A model generated the notes under the pieces. That model saw only the letters and a list, made by a program, of their open reading frames with translations, was not told the origin of the DNA and ran no database searches. From the NCBI GenBank assembly GCA_964578885.1, contig CAZOEO010000006.1:1-64000 (forward strand): a stretch of DNA of 64,000 bases. Reading direction: 5' to 3'. Position 1 is the first letter of the stretch; every line of letters starts with the position of its first letter. Shown piece by piece: positions 18,340 through 27,525 of this stretch. Made by a program: the position numbers and the translations under genes. The DNA comes from CAZRHR01 sp964578885 (GTDB lineage: Bacteria > Bacteroidota > Bacteroidia > CAIKAF01).

Positions 18340-19242
18340 ATGAACGTAAGCTTTGGATTAGTAAACATGTATAATATTGATAAGGGATTTGGATTTTTAA
18401 CCAATCCAATATCTTTAGGACCAAATAGGGACGTTTTTTTTCACATATCAAAGGTAAACAGCTCAAGACCAGATATCGCTAGTAGACTTTTAGAATATGA
18501 GAAAGGAGATAATATTTACTTTTGGTACACAACAAAAATCACAATAAAGGGAGCACAATTAGAGAAAATTTTAACACCTTTAGATGCTCAGCAATATGTT
18601 AAAAATTATGGAATTGATATCAAAGATAATTTGGAGTCTATTTGGAAAAATATAGATGCATCAACTCCACCATGGTTAATGGATGCCACGATTGGTTTCA
18701 TTGGGGCTGCCGAGTGTGATAAGCTCTTGATTGAAAGAACTTATCTCATCCAAAAAAGAAAAGAAAAGGAAGAAGAGGAAGTAAGAGAGATTAAAAGGTT
18801 ATTAGAGATTGAGAAATTAAACAAAAAAACTGAACAAGAGAACAGAGAAAAAGAAAGAATTAGAATAGAAGAAAAGTATGCAATTGAAAAAATGTTAGCG
18901 GAGGAAGAAAGCAAACGAAAACAAGAAATTAAAAAAGAGCAACAAATAAACGAGAGTTCTGAATTTGAACTTTTAGTTAAAGAAATTGAAGCCTTGGGCT
19001 TTACTAAATCCACTGAGGTTTCCAAATACATCGTAAAAAAAAAATTAGGTATAAAATACCAACACATATCAGGGTACCTTGAAATGAGCAATAAAGGTAG
19101 GACTTGGGAGTTTAAGGGCGGATTCCCAACTCACATATACAGAAGATTGTGTGAACGACTCAATCTTGAAAATAACAACTCCAACTCAACGGTTATCGGA
19201 TTTAAATCATTTGCTGAATTAAATATAAAGTTAAAACCATAA
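18340..19242 (+). CDS. Cold-shock-domain / coiled-coil protein
   Basis: Unrecognised three-part protein of 300 residues. Residues about 4-60 look like a cold-shock domain with RNP1-like KGFGFLTN (15-22) and RNP2-like DVFFHIS (31-37), so single-stranded nucleic-acid binding is likely. Residues about 128-207 are a highly charged Glu/Lys coiled coil. Residues about 212-285 form a small C-terminal domain of unknown type (LGIKYQHISGYLEMS, FPTHIYRRLCERL). It is the first gene of a unit with the nuclease-helicase gene 36 bp downstream. It may sense or present nucleic acid to the helicase; that is inference. Codon use is AT-rich, unlike the flanking core genes. Confidence 0.7.
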   Translation: MNVSFGLVNMYNIDKGFGFLTNPISLGPNRDVFFHISKVNSSRPDIASRLLEYEKGDNIYFWYTTKITIKGAQLEKILTPLDAQQYVKNYGIDIKDNLESIWKNIDASTPPWLMDATIGFIGAAECDKLLIERTYLIQKRKEKEEEEVREIKRLLEIEKLNKKTEQENREKERIRIEEKYAIEKMLAEEESKRKQEIKKEQQINESSEFELLVKEIEALGFTKSTEVSKYIVKKKLGIKYQHISGYLEMSNKGRTWEFKGGFPTHIYRRLCERLNLENNNSNSTVIGFKSFAELNIKLKP

Positions 19243-19278
19243 TATCATTGAATGCCTTAATATTATTAATTTTCCCAC

Positions 19279-22200
19279 ATGCAAATACAGGCGGGATATA
19301 TAAATGATTTCGTTAAAAACAAGCTGCTGAGTGAAAATGAATCCTCAGAAGTTTTGTCGCTGCTAGAATATCTTTCCTATTTTGAAGTTGAAAGCAATCT
19401 AACTGAAAAAACACCCAATAACAAACCAGAATTAGCAGTTTTAAACAATCTACTATCAAGAGGTTTACCGACAAGACCTAGTTTATTTATTGAAAATATT
19501 TTCCTGAATTCTCTTTCTATCGGAGAATTGTTAACAGATGCCTTAGGAAACATTGAAGTAATAACTAACAAGTCATTTGATTCCGTTGCTCAATATCTTT
19601 TCAAAGCATTACACATAATTGACCCAAGAGTAATTCCTGACAAAATAAAATTTCAGACTCAACAAAATTTTGAATTTGATAATATCGGAAGTCGTCATGA
19701 AGAGGATTTTCTTTTTTCCCATGTTCCGAGAATATTAGGTGCTGAATGGTTTCAACTTTTAGAATCTCAGAGAGAGTTTACCTCAATCGTAAATCTTGAC
19801 AACAACTTTACAAGACAACGCACCGACTTTTCCATTGAGTTTCCGTTTCGTATAAACGATAAAAAAGGAATCGTCATTGAAATTGATGGCTCACAACACT
19901 CTGAAAATCATAACCAAAGATTTTTAGACGAGCAACGAGATAAAGCAGTAATTGAAGCAGGTTGGCAAAATACTTTACGAATCAAGACGGCAAGTTTTGA
20001 CATAATTGAAAATCATTTTTCAATATTAAAAGAGTTAGCAATACAGCCTTTCTTTCACAACACAAAACTCAATTATAAAACACCGCTTTATTTTAACAGA
20101 GACGGACTAAAGGCATTGCAACTTGCTTTATCTCCTTTTGCAATTGCAAGAGTTCAGAAAGTTTTGATTCAATATTTACTGCAAAGCAAACTCAGCTTGA
20201 CTGCTGATAAATGGAAGATTGCCGTAATTGAAAGAGATGTCCCATGTGCTGCAATTGCCATTGCAGATTTGAAACAACAACTGCAAAATATTTTTACTTT
20301 ACAAGATAAAACATTTAATCCCGAAATAGAACTTACTATTTTTACAACTCAAGAATTTCAGGCAGCATCATTGAATAAGTTTGATTTGACAGAACACTTT
20401 GCTTCAATTCAGTTTTTTAATTTATCAAAAGCCAGCACCAATAATCCATTTGATATTTTAATTGACATTTCCATATTGCAGCGGAAAGGATTTTCGGGAA
20501 ATAAAATAACGATTCAGGCAAGTGAGAAATGTGTTTTGCGTTCCGCTCAACACAAGCACACGACAAGAACATTTCTAACTTCCGATATAATCGCTTATTC
20601 AAATTTTGTAATAATCAATGAGCAGCAGAACGAACTGCATTCTATTGATGAAAGCAAAGTCAAGTTGCTTGAATATTTTCTTCAAAATATTTTTCGGAAA
20701 GAAAAATTCAGAGCAGGGCAATTAGAAATTCTAAACAAGGCATTGCAAGGACAAAGCGTAATTGGTTTGCTTCCAACTGGAGGCGGTAAATCTTTGACTT
20801 ACCAACTTGCTGCAATGTTGCAACCAGGAATTTGTTTGGTAATTGACCCGATTAAATCTCTGATGAAAGACCAATTTGATAATTTGAAGAAGAATCAAAT
20901 TGATGCTTGTAACTTCATCAACTCCTCTTTGAAAACGAGAGAACAGAAAACAAAAGAAACAGCGAAGCTGAAAAACGGAGAAGTTCTCATTTCATTCGTT
21001 TCACCTGAACGACTTCAAATGAAAGAGTTCAGAGACACTCTAAAAGAAATGAATGAGGAAGAAATCTATTTCAACTATTGTGTGATTGATGAAGCACATT
21101 GCGTTTCAGAATGGGGACACGATTTTAGAACTTCCTATTTGAGTTTGGGAAGAAATGCAATTGAATTTTGTAAGACAAAGAATAAAGAAACGATTCCGCT
21201 TTTTGGTTTGACTGCAACCGCTTCGTTTGATGTTTTATCAGATGTTCAGCGAGAACTATCAGGCAACAACGAAAGAAATAAGTTGAAAGAAGATTCAATC
21301 ATTCGCTTTGACACAGTGAACAGAGAAGAACTAAGTTTTGAAGTAGTAGATGTTCATGCTGACTTGCGAGACACAGATTCAGAATGGAAACTCAAAGAGA
21401 AATTAGGAACAAAAAAGCAATCAATACTTATCAATCAGTTAGGTAAATTCCGTTTTGATAACCAAAACAAATTTTCTGGAATTATTTTTTGTCCGCATCG
21501 TGGCTGGTATTTCGGAGTTACCGACAGATACAGAAGTGATGATAAAAGAAATGCCGTTTACGACTCAATTCAGAGAGCAGCCATTCCAAGTTTGCGGATG
21601 GGTTCTTTCATGGGTTCAGATTCAGATGACGAAAAAACAGCAGAGTTGATTGAAGCAGATTCCGTTCTTGCACAAGAAGAATTTGTCGACAATAAATTGA
21701 ACTTGCTTGTTTCAACAAAAGCCTTCGGAATGGGAATAGACAAACCGAACATCCGTTTCACCTTTCATGTAAATTATCCGAGTTCAATTGAAAGTTTTGT
21801 TCAAGAAGCAGGCAGAGCAGGCAGAGACAAGCAACCAGCAACATCATACATACTTTTCAATGATGAGCAAGTTAAGAAAGGAGAAAAATTATTTGAGATT
21901 GACAGAGACAATCTTTTATTTTTTCACAACTCATCTTTCAAAGGCGTTGAAAAAGAGAAAGCAATTTTATTTGAATTGCTTTCAGCAATTCACACTCCAA
22001 ATAAACTGTTTGAAATTGAAGTTAAGCTATACGAGGAGTTTCAGCAAGACATCAACTTGGCACTTTGGCAAAGCCAAAGAGGATATTGGTATTTGTTCGT
22101 TAATGGAGAAAGCTTTGAGGAGAAATTCGGGGCAGTTAGAATTCCTTCTCTTGAAGTTGACACTTCAAGAATTACAAAGCCATTGAATGAATGCAACAGA

Positions 22201-23496
22201 GTTTTAAATTTCATTAGTAACTTAATTAGGCAGAATGCAAACGGAGAAATTACAAGTTGGTTAAAAACCTCAACAACAATTGCAGGACTTGAAACCTTGT
22301 TGCGAGCAAACGAAAGGATTGAACTCACACTTCGTTTTGAAAACAACATTACTGAGAGAATAGAAATAATCAGCAAGTGGCTAAATGCAGCATTCAACTC
22401 CACAGTGTTTGACTTGATTACAACAAAAAGCATTTTGGCTTTCTCAAATTCATTTGAAGATTTTAAAGAACAAGTTGTTCCAAAACTCAATAACGGAAGA
22501 ACATTTGAGCAAACAGCACAAGCAAGAGACATCGCTAAAGGAAAGCCAGTAGGAACAGCAGAGAGGGAACTTCAAAGATTATTTGACGGATACAGAACAA
22601 AAGCAGACACAGAGAAAGCCCTTTATCGTTTATCAACTGTCGGAGTGATTGATGACTACACTGTTGATTTCAACTCCAAAACCTATACAGTTTACGCAAG
22701 AAGAAAAACAGACGAACAATATTTTAAAAACTTAGAGAACTACATACGGAAATATTATTCCGAAGTCAGAACAAAAAAAGAAATCAAAGCAGCAAAGAAG
22801 TTTGAAGGCGAAACCACAATTCAAAAATGTTTATTCTTTCTAACTGACTTTGTGTATCGCGAAATTGAGAAGAAAAGATTTGAAGGGATCGGAGTAATGA
22901 AGGAGGCGTGTGAAATCGGAAAAGAATATGGCGGGGCTGCTTTTAAGGAATTTATTGATTTATATTTCAATTCAAAATACGCAAGAAAAGGTTATGAAGT
23001 CAACGGAGAAAATAAATCATTAACAGACAGAACGGAAGAAGGAAGACAACAAAATATTAAATGGGTTTGGGAATTCATTGAGGCAATTGATGAAGATAAA
23101 TCAGGCGGACACATAAATAATTTGAAACACTTGCGAGGAGCATGTGTGCGACTTCTTATTCCACAACCTGACAATGCAACTTTTCATTTGCTCAAAGCAT
23201 TTTCAATTTTCATTTTAGAGCCTGAGAATAAAAGATTAATGGAAGAAGCATCAAACAGTTTTGCAAAAGGGTTTATTGAATTTCAAAAAGAAAATGAATG
23301 GACATTTGACCGAGTTCTAAACGAAGCAGAAAAGTATAAGAACTTTGTTCTTGAATTTTCTACACACCCAAACATTCAGGAGATAATGCAAAATCAGATT
23401 ACCATTCTATCAGTGAAAGTTCATTCTGAATGGCTTGAAAACTTTAACAACAAATTTTTAGAAAAATATGAGCCAAGACATTCATACACATCTTGA
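19279..23496 (+). CDS. PD-(D/E)XK nuclease - RecQ-type helicase fusion
   Basis: Large 1405-residue protein. Residues about 180-240 carry a Vsr/DUF559-like nuclease core: Asp183 (RTDFSIEF), Glu201-x-Asp203 (IEIDGSQH) and a basic follow-up (EQRDKAVIEAGW, LRIKT). Residues about 470-860 are a RecQ-like SF2 helicase: motif 0 FRAGQ (477-481), Walker A PTGGGKS (499-505), DEAH (604-607), LTATAS (644-649), and motif VI QEAGRAGR (842-849). The C-terminal 500 residues lack the RecQ zinc Cys set and HRDC, and are unassigned. It is not housekeeping RecQ: the size, the N-terminal nuclease and the neighbourhood argue for DNA-targeting defence. The downstream gene overlaps it by 29 bp. I do not know a described defence system with this exact layout. 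Confidence 0.82.
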   Translation: MQIQAGYINDFVKNKLLSENESSEVLSLLEYLSYFEVESNLTEKTPNNKPELAVLNNLLSRGLPTRPSLFIENIFLNSLSIGELLTDALGNIEVITNKSFDSVAQYLFKALHIIDPRVIPDKIKFQTQQNFEFDNIGSRHEEDFLFSHVPRILGAEWFQLLESQREFTSIVNLDNNFTRQRTDFSIEFPFRINDKKGIVIEIDGSQHSENHNQRFLDEQRDKAVIEAGWQNTLRIKTASFDIIENHFSILKELAIQPFFHNTKLNYKTPLYFNRDGLKALQLALSPFAIARVQKVLIQYLLQSKLSLTADKWKIAVIERDVPCAAIAIADLKQQLQNIFTLQDKTFNPEIELTIFTTQEFQAASLNKFDLTEHFASIQFFNLSKASTNNPFDILIDISILQRKGFSGNKITIQASEKCVLRSAQHKHTTRTFLTSDIIAYSNFVIINEQQNELHSIDESKVKLLEYFLQNIFRKEKFRAGQLEILNKALQGQSVIGLLPTGGGKSLTYQLAAMLQPGICLVIDPIKSLMKDQFDNLKKNQIDACNFINSSLKTREQKTKETAKLKNGEVLISFVSPERLQMKEFRDTLKEMNEEEIYFNYCVIDEAHCVSEWGHDFRTSYLSLGRNAIEFCKTKNKETIPLFGLTATASFDVLSDVQRELSGNNERNKLKEDSIIRFDTVNREELSFEVVDVHADLRDTDSEWKLKEKLGTKKQSILINQLGKFRFDNQNKFSGIIFCPHRGWYFGVTDRYRSDDKRNAVYDSIQRAAIPSLRMGSFMGSDSDDEKTAELIEADSVLAQEEFVDNKLNLLVSTKAFGMGIDKPNIRFTFHVNYPSSIESFVQEAGRAGRDKQPATSYILFNDEQVKKGEKLFEIDRDNLLFFHNSSFKGVEKEKAILFELLSAIHTPNKLFEIEVKLYEEFQQDINLALWQSQRGYWYLFVNGESFEEKFGAVRIPSLEVDTSRITKPLNECNRVLNFISNLIRQNANGEITSWLKTSTTIAGLETLLRANERIELTLRFENNITERIEIISKWLNAAFNSTVFDLITTKSILAFSNSFEDFKEQVVPKLNNGRTFEQTAQARDIAKGKPVGTAERELQRLFDGYRTKADTEKALYRLSTVGVIDDYTVDFNSKTYTVYARRKTDEQYFKNLENYIRKYYSEVRTKKEIKAAKKFEGETTIQKCLFFLTDFVYREIEKKRFEGIGVMKEACEIGKEYGGAAFKEFIDLYFNSKYARKGYEVNGENKSLTDRTEEGRQQNIKWVWEFIEAIDEDKSGGHINNLKHLRGACVRLLIPQPDNATFHLLKAFSIFILEPENKRLMEEASNSFAKGFIEFQKENEWTFDRVLNEAEKYKNFVLEFSTHPNIQEIMQNQITILSVKVHSEWLENFNNKFLEKYEPRHSYTS

Positions 23497-24115
23497 GAAA
23501 CTCAAAACAGAGTTGAACAAATTAGAACCAGCAGTAAAACATTTGCAGAAAGCAGATGAAAATGCAACTGCGTTGATTTCAAGTTTGACCAACATTCACA
23601 AAGAGTTTTCAAAACACTTGCAGAGCATTGAGAAATCTCTTTCAGATGCAAATGAGAAACATCAAAAACAGCTGACAAAAGAAATTCAAGAGTCTATAAA
23701 AAAGATAACCGATGCTACTGAACTTTTTTCAAAATATAATTCCACATTTGATAAACAAATTAAAATTTTACTTTCAGAATACTCAGAGCTTGGTATTGCA
23801 TCTGCTGATTTAATCAAAAAAATTGAAAACGTTGATTTTCCCAAACAATTTGACGAACTTAGTACGACACTGAGTTCGATCAAACATGAATTACAAAAGA
23901 TACAAACAAAAATTGGCACCTTAGAAAGAAATTTAAATAACACTTTACAAGCAAAAGAAGATTCTTTGAAGGATAAAATTGATTGTTTTGAAAAGACAAC
24001 TAAAGCGCTTTTAGAAAAACATTTAAAAGAAAATAAAACCTTTAAAAGGTTATTCTTTGTGTCGATAGGCCTAGCCATTGCACAAATTATTCATATAATA
24101 TTTTTAAATAGATAA
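23468..24115 (+). CDS. Tail-anchored coiled-coil protein
   Basis: A 215-residue protein predicted to be almost entirely coiled coil (about residues 3-185, heptad-rich with repeated KxL and IxKK patterns). It ends in one hydrophobic segment (about 194-213, FFVSIGLAIAQIIHIIFL) followed by NR. There is no signal peptide, so the bulk should face the cytoplasm with the tail in the inner membrane. It starts 29 bp inside the nuclease-helicase gene in another frame, which implies translational coupling and a joint function. It could tether or sense the helicase at the membrane. No homologue was recognised. Confidence 0.7.
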   Translation: MSQDIHTHLEKLKTELNKLEPAVKHLQKADENATALISSLTNIHKEFSKHLQSIEKSLSDANEKHQKQLTKEIQESIKKITDATELFSKYNSTFDKQIKILLSEYSELGIASADLIKKIENVDFPKQFDELSTTLSSIKHELQKIQTKIGTLERNLNNTLQAKEDSLKDKIDCFEKTTKALLEKHLKENKTFKRLFFVSIGLAIAQIIHIIFLNR

Positions 24116-24386
24116 ATATCAATAGTCTTCAAAAAACCTTTAGGACTAAAGAAAATCAAGCCCGAAATTTTCTTATGCTTATTTTGAAGGCATTAACTAA
24201 ACAAATTCAAGATACCTTTGATACTAAAAATAAAGCTGATTGAAATGAGCACTTATTTAATGATGAAAATCAATGAATTAAATGACAGATTTAAGATATA
24301 CCTCCTTATAAGTAGTCCAGAAAGATCGGTGTCCCCTCGCATAACTATTTGGTTCGGTTTATCCCTGATGAGTCACTCTCCAGCGG

Positions 24387-24473
24387 AGCTCATGGCCGTT
24401 TCAATTGAACAGTTCAAATTTCAATTTAATCAACTATATTTACAAACTGTCGAAAAAGGCAGCCACTTACCCT
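24387..24473 (+). promoter_or_regulatory. Island promoter repeat, copy 2
   Basis: An 87-bp near-copy of 18205-18290, ending about 45 bp before the small tail-anchored gene at 24518. It keeps the inverted repeat TTGAACAGTTCAA and the TATATTTA box. The region from 24116 to 24386 is otherwise AT-rich without a supported gene. A reading frame at 24218-24481 runs through this repeat and is not considered real. Confidence 0.65.
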
Positions 24474-24517
24474 TACCTTAATTTTGTAATTGCAAAACAA
24501 ATTCAATCCTTATAATT

Positions 24518-24883
24518 ATGTGGAAGTTTAATGAGGCTACTGGAATGTGGGAGTGGATTGCTGAAGAAAATAAACAGCAAGAAATTTATAATAAAGTATT
24601 AAACTCTTTAAGCCCTGAATTAGCTCCTTTTGAAGCGGTTGGTCTTACACAAGACAAACAAAAATGGGAATCTGAAAACCCTGGGTTGAAGTATGAAGAT
24701 TACTTTGGAGATAAAAGAGGACAACAATCAGTTTACTCCTCCGTTCCAACACAACAAAATTCTGGTGATAGAGTGGAAAAACATGAGGATGGATTCGCTT
24801 TTGGTTTTGATGTAATTGTATTAGGTGTTATATTTTGCTTTATATCAATAATGTTAGGGACTAAAATTATTGCAAAAAAATAA
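24518..24883 (+). CDS. Small tail-anchored membrane protein
   Basis: A 121-residue protein with a soluble acidic N-terminus (MWKFNEATGMWEWIAEE) and one C-terminal membrane segment (about 97-116, FDVIVLGVIFCFISIMLG) ending in a Lys-rich tail. I do not recognise it. It sits behind the second copy of the island promoter repeat, which links its expression to that of the cold-shock-domain/helicase unit. The same layout (soluble part plus C-terminal anchor) recurs in two other genes of the island. Confidence 0.6.
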   Translation: MWKFNEATGMWEWIAEENKQQEIYNKVLNSLSPELAPFEAVGLTQDKQKWESENPGLKYEDYFGDKRGQQSVYSSVPTQQNSGDRVEKHEDGFAFGFDVIVLGVIFCFISIMLGTKIIAKK

Positions 24884-25101
24884 TATAAATCCTGAACGAT
24901 TTAAAGGATTTGTGATTATAAGCCTATTTTGGTGTATAGTCATTGGCATATGATTACTATTTTTCTTGATTGAATAAAAATGAATTTTAATCAATCATTA
25001 AAATGGCTAACCTTCCATTTTTCTACCCCTTAAGAAACTAAATCTTGCCACCGCACCGCCAAGATTCTTAACTTTACAAGCCTTCAGAAAAGAGATAAAC
25101 C

Positions 25102-25554
25102 ATGTTCGAGCAAACCTTTAAAAATATTGATGACATACTTCACAAAGACGCAGGTTGCGGCAGTGAATTAGACTATGTGGAGCAAACCTCTTGGATTTTG
25201 TTCCTCAAATACTTGGACGATTTGGAGAAAGACCGAGCCACAGCAGCCGAACTGACAGGCAAGACTTACACGCCTATCATTGACAAAGATTACCAATGGA
25301 CAGTTTGGGCAATGCCAAAACTTGCCCTGAGCGGAGCCGAAGGGGGCAAAGACGGAAAACTCGACCACCACAAAGCCCTGACAGGTGACGACCTCACCGA
25401 CTTTGTAAACAACAAACTGTTTCCTTATCTAAAAAAGTTTAAACTGAGTGCAGAGAGTGCCACAAGCCAGCCCGCAATCCAAAGCTTTGTCAAAGAGCTT
25501 GCAAAGCCAACGCAGGAAAAATTGTATCAAAAAATTTCCCGACCCTTTAAATAA
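25102..25554 (+). pseudogene. hsdM: Truncated type I methyltransferase (hsdM) N-terminal remnant
   Basis: Encodes 150 residues matching only the N-terminal domain of HsdM, the N6-adenine methylase of type I restriction systems (FKNIDDILHKDAG, WILFLKYLDDLEKDR, DHHKALTGDDLTDFVNNKLFPYL). HsdM is usually about 500 residues or more; the SAM-binding and NPPF catalytic parts are absent and the frame stops at 25554. No hsdS or hsdR is present nearby. An extra LALSGAEGG stretch interrupts the usual WAxPK-DGK segment and looks like an inserted in-frame repeat. It is most likely a decayed leftover of a type I system. Confidence 0.8.
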
Positions 25555-25693
25555 ATAATGCAATATCTATCTAAAGTTTTTGGGAAAAATGAAGAACTAC
25601 TTGAGCAATAAAATCCTAATCATATAAAATAAAAGAAATTAGGTACAAAATATTAAATTTCAATAACATACAAAGTAATTCACTGATTTTAAA

Positions 25694-26887
25694 ATGAGTC
25701 TGCAAAACATAGAGTGCAAAAGTTCTAGTCGATCTTACCAACCAAAATTCTTTTTTTCAGTAAAAGAAATTGATTTTGCGAAGGGACATCTTGATTACGA
25801 CCAATTTCTACTTCAAGAATTTTTTACCGCTGATTTAGAAACTAGAAAACAGCTTTCAAAATTCTATTTAGAGGAGTATGGTTCACGTGCCTTTGCATAC
25901 CTAAAAAGAAAATATGTAGAATGGGGAAAAGGGCAATATCATCTCACTGATTTGATGAAGGAGCGTATTCTGAAAATGATGCCGAAATTTCTCAATGACA
26001 ATGCAAAGCATAAACTAGGAATTCATGAATTTATGTCCTCCATAAAAAATACAGTAAAATCATTTCAAGCAAATCAAAAATCCTCCTATAGATACACCAC
26101 AACCATTAGACAACCACAAGAATTAATCTCAATATTTGAAAGTGAATATGAAAAAATACAAAAATTAACCGTAAGTAATTTCAGATTTAATGTTTTAACA
26201 GAAGAAGAAAAAATAGAGGCAATCGAAATAAGTAAATACATACTTTTAATTAAACTTCAAAAAACCTCTGACCAAATTGAAAGCGATTTCAGTACCTTTC
26301 TACCTTTTATGTCAAAGTTTAATCGTGGGACATTTTCAGCCTTCTATTTAATTTCTGCGTTTAATATTAAAATTAACCTCAATAATTATGAGTTAAATGA
26401 TATTCAATCACCAAGATTTAAAATTAATGAAACGGAAAGAAACAGCAGGTTTAAAGCTTATTCTGACAAATACCTTGCTTATGAACTCGTTTCAATTCTA
26501 AAAGAAGCCAACAAAGCAGCAAATAATTCTCTAATCAATAGAAATGACCTCAATTTATTCATCATTCAATATAATAATTTATACAAAGGTGAGAGTGAGG
26601 TAAGCTTAAATTCTTCATTTCAAGGTGAAGGAGGCGTTCTTTCATTAAACGTAAGAATAAAACCTTTGAGATTATTTAAAACATCAATCATTATTTCTGC
26701 ACTAAAACTAACCGTTTATATAATTCTGATAAGCGCTATTATCCTATTTGCGCTTAGAAATGAACATTTCACTATCTTTGTACTCGGTTCGATTTTAGGG
26801 GGTATTTATGTGTTGAACCTTATAGGTGATGAAATCAAGCAAATCAAAATACTAAAAAAAGAATATAAAACATATGGAAAAAAATAA
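25694..26887 (+). CDS. Uncharacterised protein with two C-terminal membrane helices
   Basis: A 397-residue protein of unknown function. The first 320 residues are predicted soluble, helical and charged. Two membrane helices follow at about 331-353 (IIISALKLTVYIILISAIIL) and 359-377 (IFVLGSILGGIYVLNLIG), and then a short basic tail. There is no signal peptide, so the large domain is probably cytoplasmic. It overlaps the next gene by 14 bp, so the two form a pair. Composition is AT-rich, as in the rest of the island. A membrane-acting effector of a defence module is one possibility, unproven. Confidence 0.65.
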   Translation: MSLQNIECKSSSRSYQPKFFFSVKEIDFAKGHLDYDQFLLQEFFTADLETRKQLSKFYLEEYGSRAFAYLKRKYVEWGKGQYHLTDLMKERILKMMPKFLNDNAKHKLGIHEFMSSIKNTVKSFQANQKSSYRYTTTIRQPQELISIFESEYEKIQKLTVSNFRFNVLTEEEKIEAIEISKYILLIKLQKTSDQIESDFSTFLPFMSKFNRGTFSAFYLISAFNIKINLNNYELNDIQSPRFKINETERNSRFKAYSDKYLAYELVSILKEANKAANNSLINRNDLNLFIIQYNNLYKGESEVSLNSSFQGEGGVLSLNVRIKPLRLFKTSIIISALKLTVYIILISAIILFALRNEHFTIFVLGSILGGIYVLNLIGDEIKQIKILKKEYKTYGKK

Positions 26888-27251
26888 TCAACTTTCAAGT
26901 TTAGACAGTGCGAAATTCGCCGAGATCATTGCGAATATTCCCAATCTCAATGAAAACGATAAAAATGAGCTTGCCAAGCAAATTGCATCGGACGACAGAG
27001 AGTTGAGAAAAATTGCTCTTGAAAAAATGGGAAAGTCTATTCGTGCGCAGGGTGATATGGATAACTTAATCTTTTTCCAACAAGCTTTGAATAAAGAGGG
27101 TCTTTATATGACCAGTAAACAAACCTTTGAGACTGGTTCAGGTAGTATGGAAATCCAAATAAAAGGCGGTGACAAAAAGCTGATAATTCCAGTACTAGTA
27201 ATCGTTGGAATTGTCATCATTTCAGCCCTAGCAATAATTTTTTGGAGGTAA
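26874..27251 (+). CDS. Small tail-anchored protein paired with the preceding membrane protein
   Basis: A 125-residue protein: a helical acidic N-terminal part (about 8-60), a short polar segment (FETGSGSMEIQIKGG) and one membrane helix at about 103-124 (IIPVLVIVGIVIISALAIIF), ending WR. No family was recognised. It overlaps the end of the preceding gene by 14 bp and is the last gene of the island before the tRNA-Met promoter. Confidence 0.65.
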   Translation: MEKNNQLSSLDSAKFAEIIANIPNLNENDKNELAKQIASDDRELRKIALEKMGKSIRAQGDMDNLIFFQQALNKEGLYMTSKQTFETGSGSMEIQIKGGDKKLIIPVLVIVGIVIISALAIIFWR

Positions 27252-27466
27252 ATAACCTCGAATATCAATTATTTTAAATGCTGTGTCAATAAAAGTCTAA
27301 TAACTGTAAGAAAGTTATCGTATAGTTTTTCATAGCATTTTATGGAACCGGGCAAAAAATTCCAAAATAACTTCCATCCACAGCAAATCTTTAACTTAAC
27401 TTTGAACAAATACTGTTTGAGAAACTAGACCACCCCCCCCCACCCCACCTCAAAAATTCAAGTTTC

Positions 27467-27497
27467 TTTTGCTACAATCGTAAAACTACTATATTTG
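27467..27497 (+). promoter_or_regulatory. tRNA-Met promoter
   Basis: Bacteroidota-type promoter: a TTTTG -33 element (27467-27471) and TATATTTG, an exact TAnnTTTG -7 box, at 27490-27497, separated by 18 bases. It lies 28 bp before the tRNA. The C-rich tract CACCCCCCCCCACCCCACC at 27431-27449 is just upstream. Confidence 0.75.
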
Positions 27498-27525
27498 CAG
27501 CCCCAAATCACCTTTGGGACCCTCT

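Noticed and set aside
24116..24386. Terminator or antitoxin RNA between the two island units
   Set aside because: No stable hairpin with a T-run and no paired toxin-antitoxin layout could be seen in this AT-rich stretch.
24218..24481. 87-codon open frame in the island
   Set aside because: It runs through the duplicated promoter repeat, starts in AT-rich leader sequence and has no homology or coding pattern.
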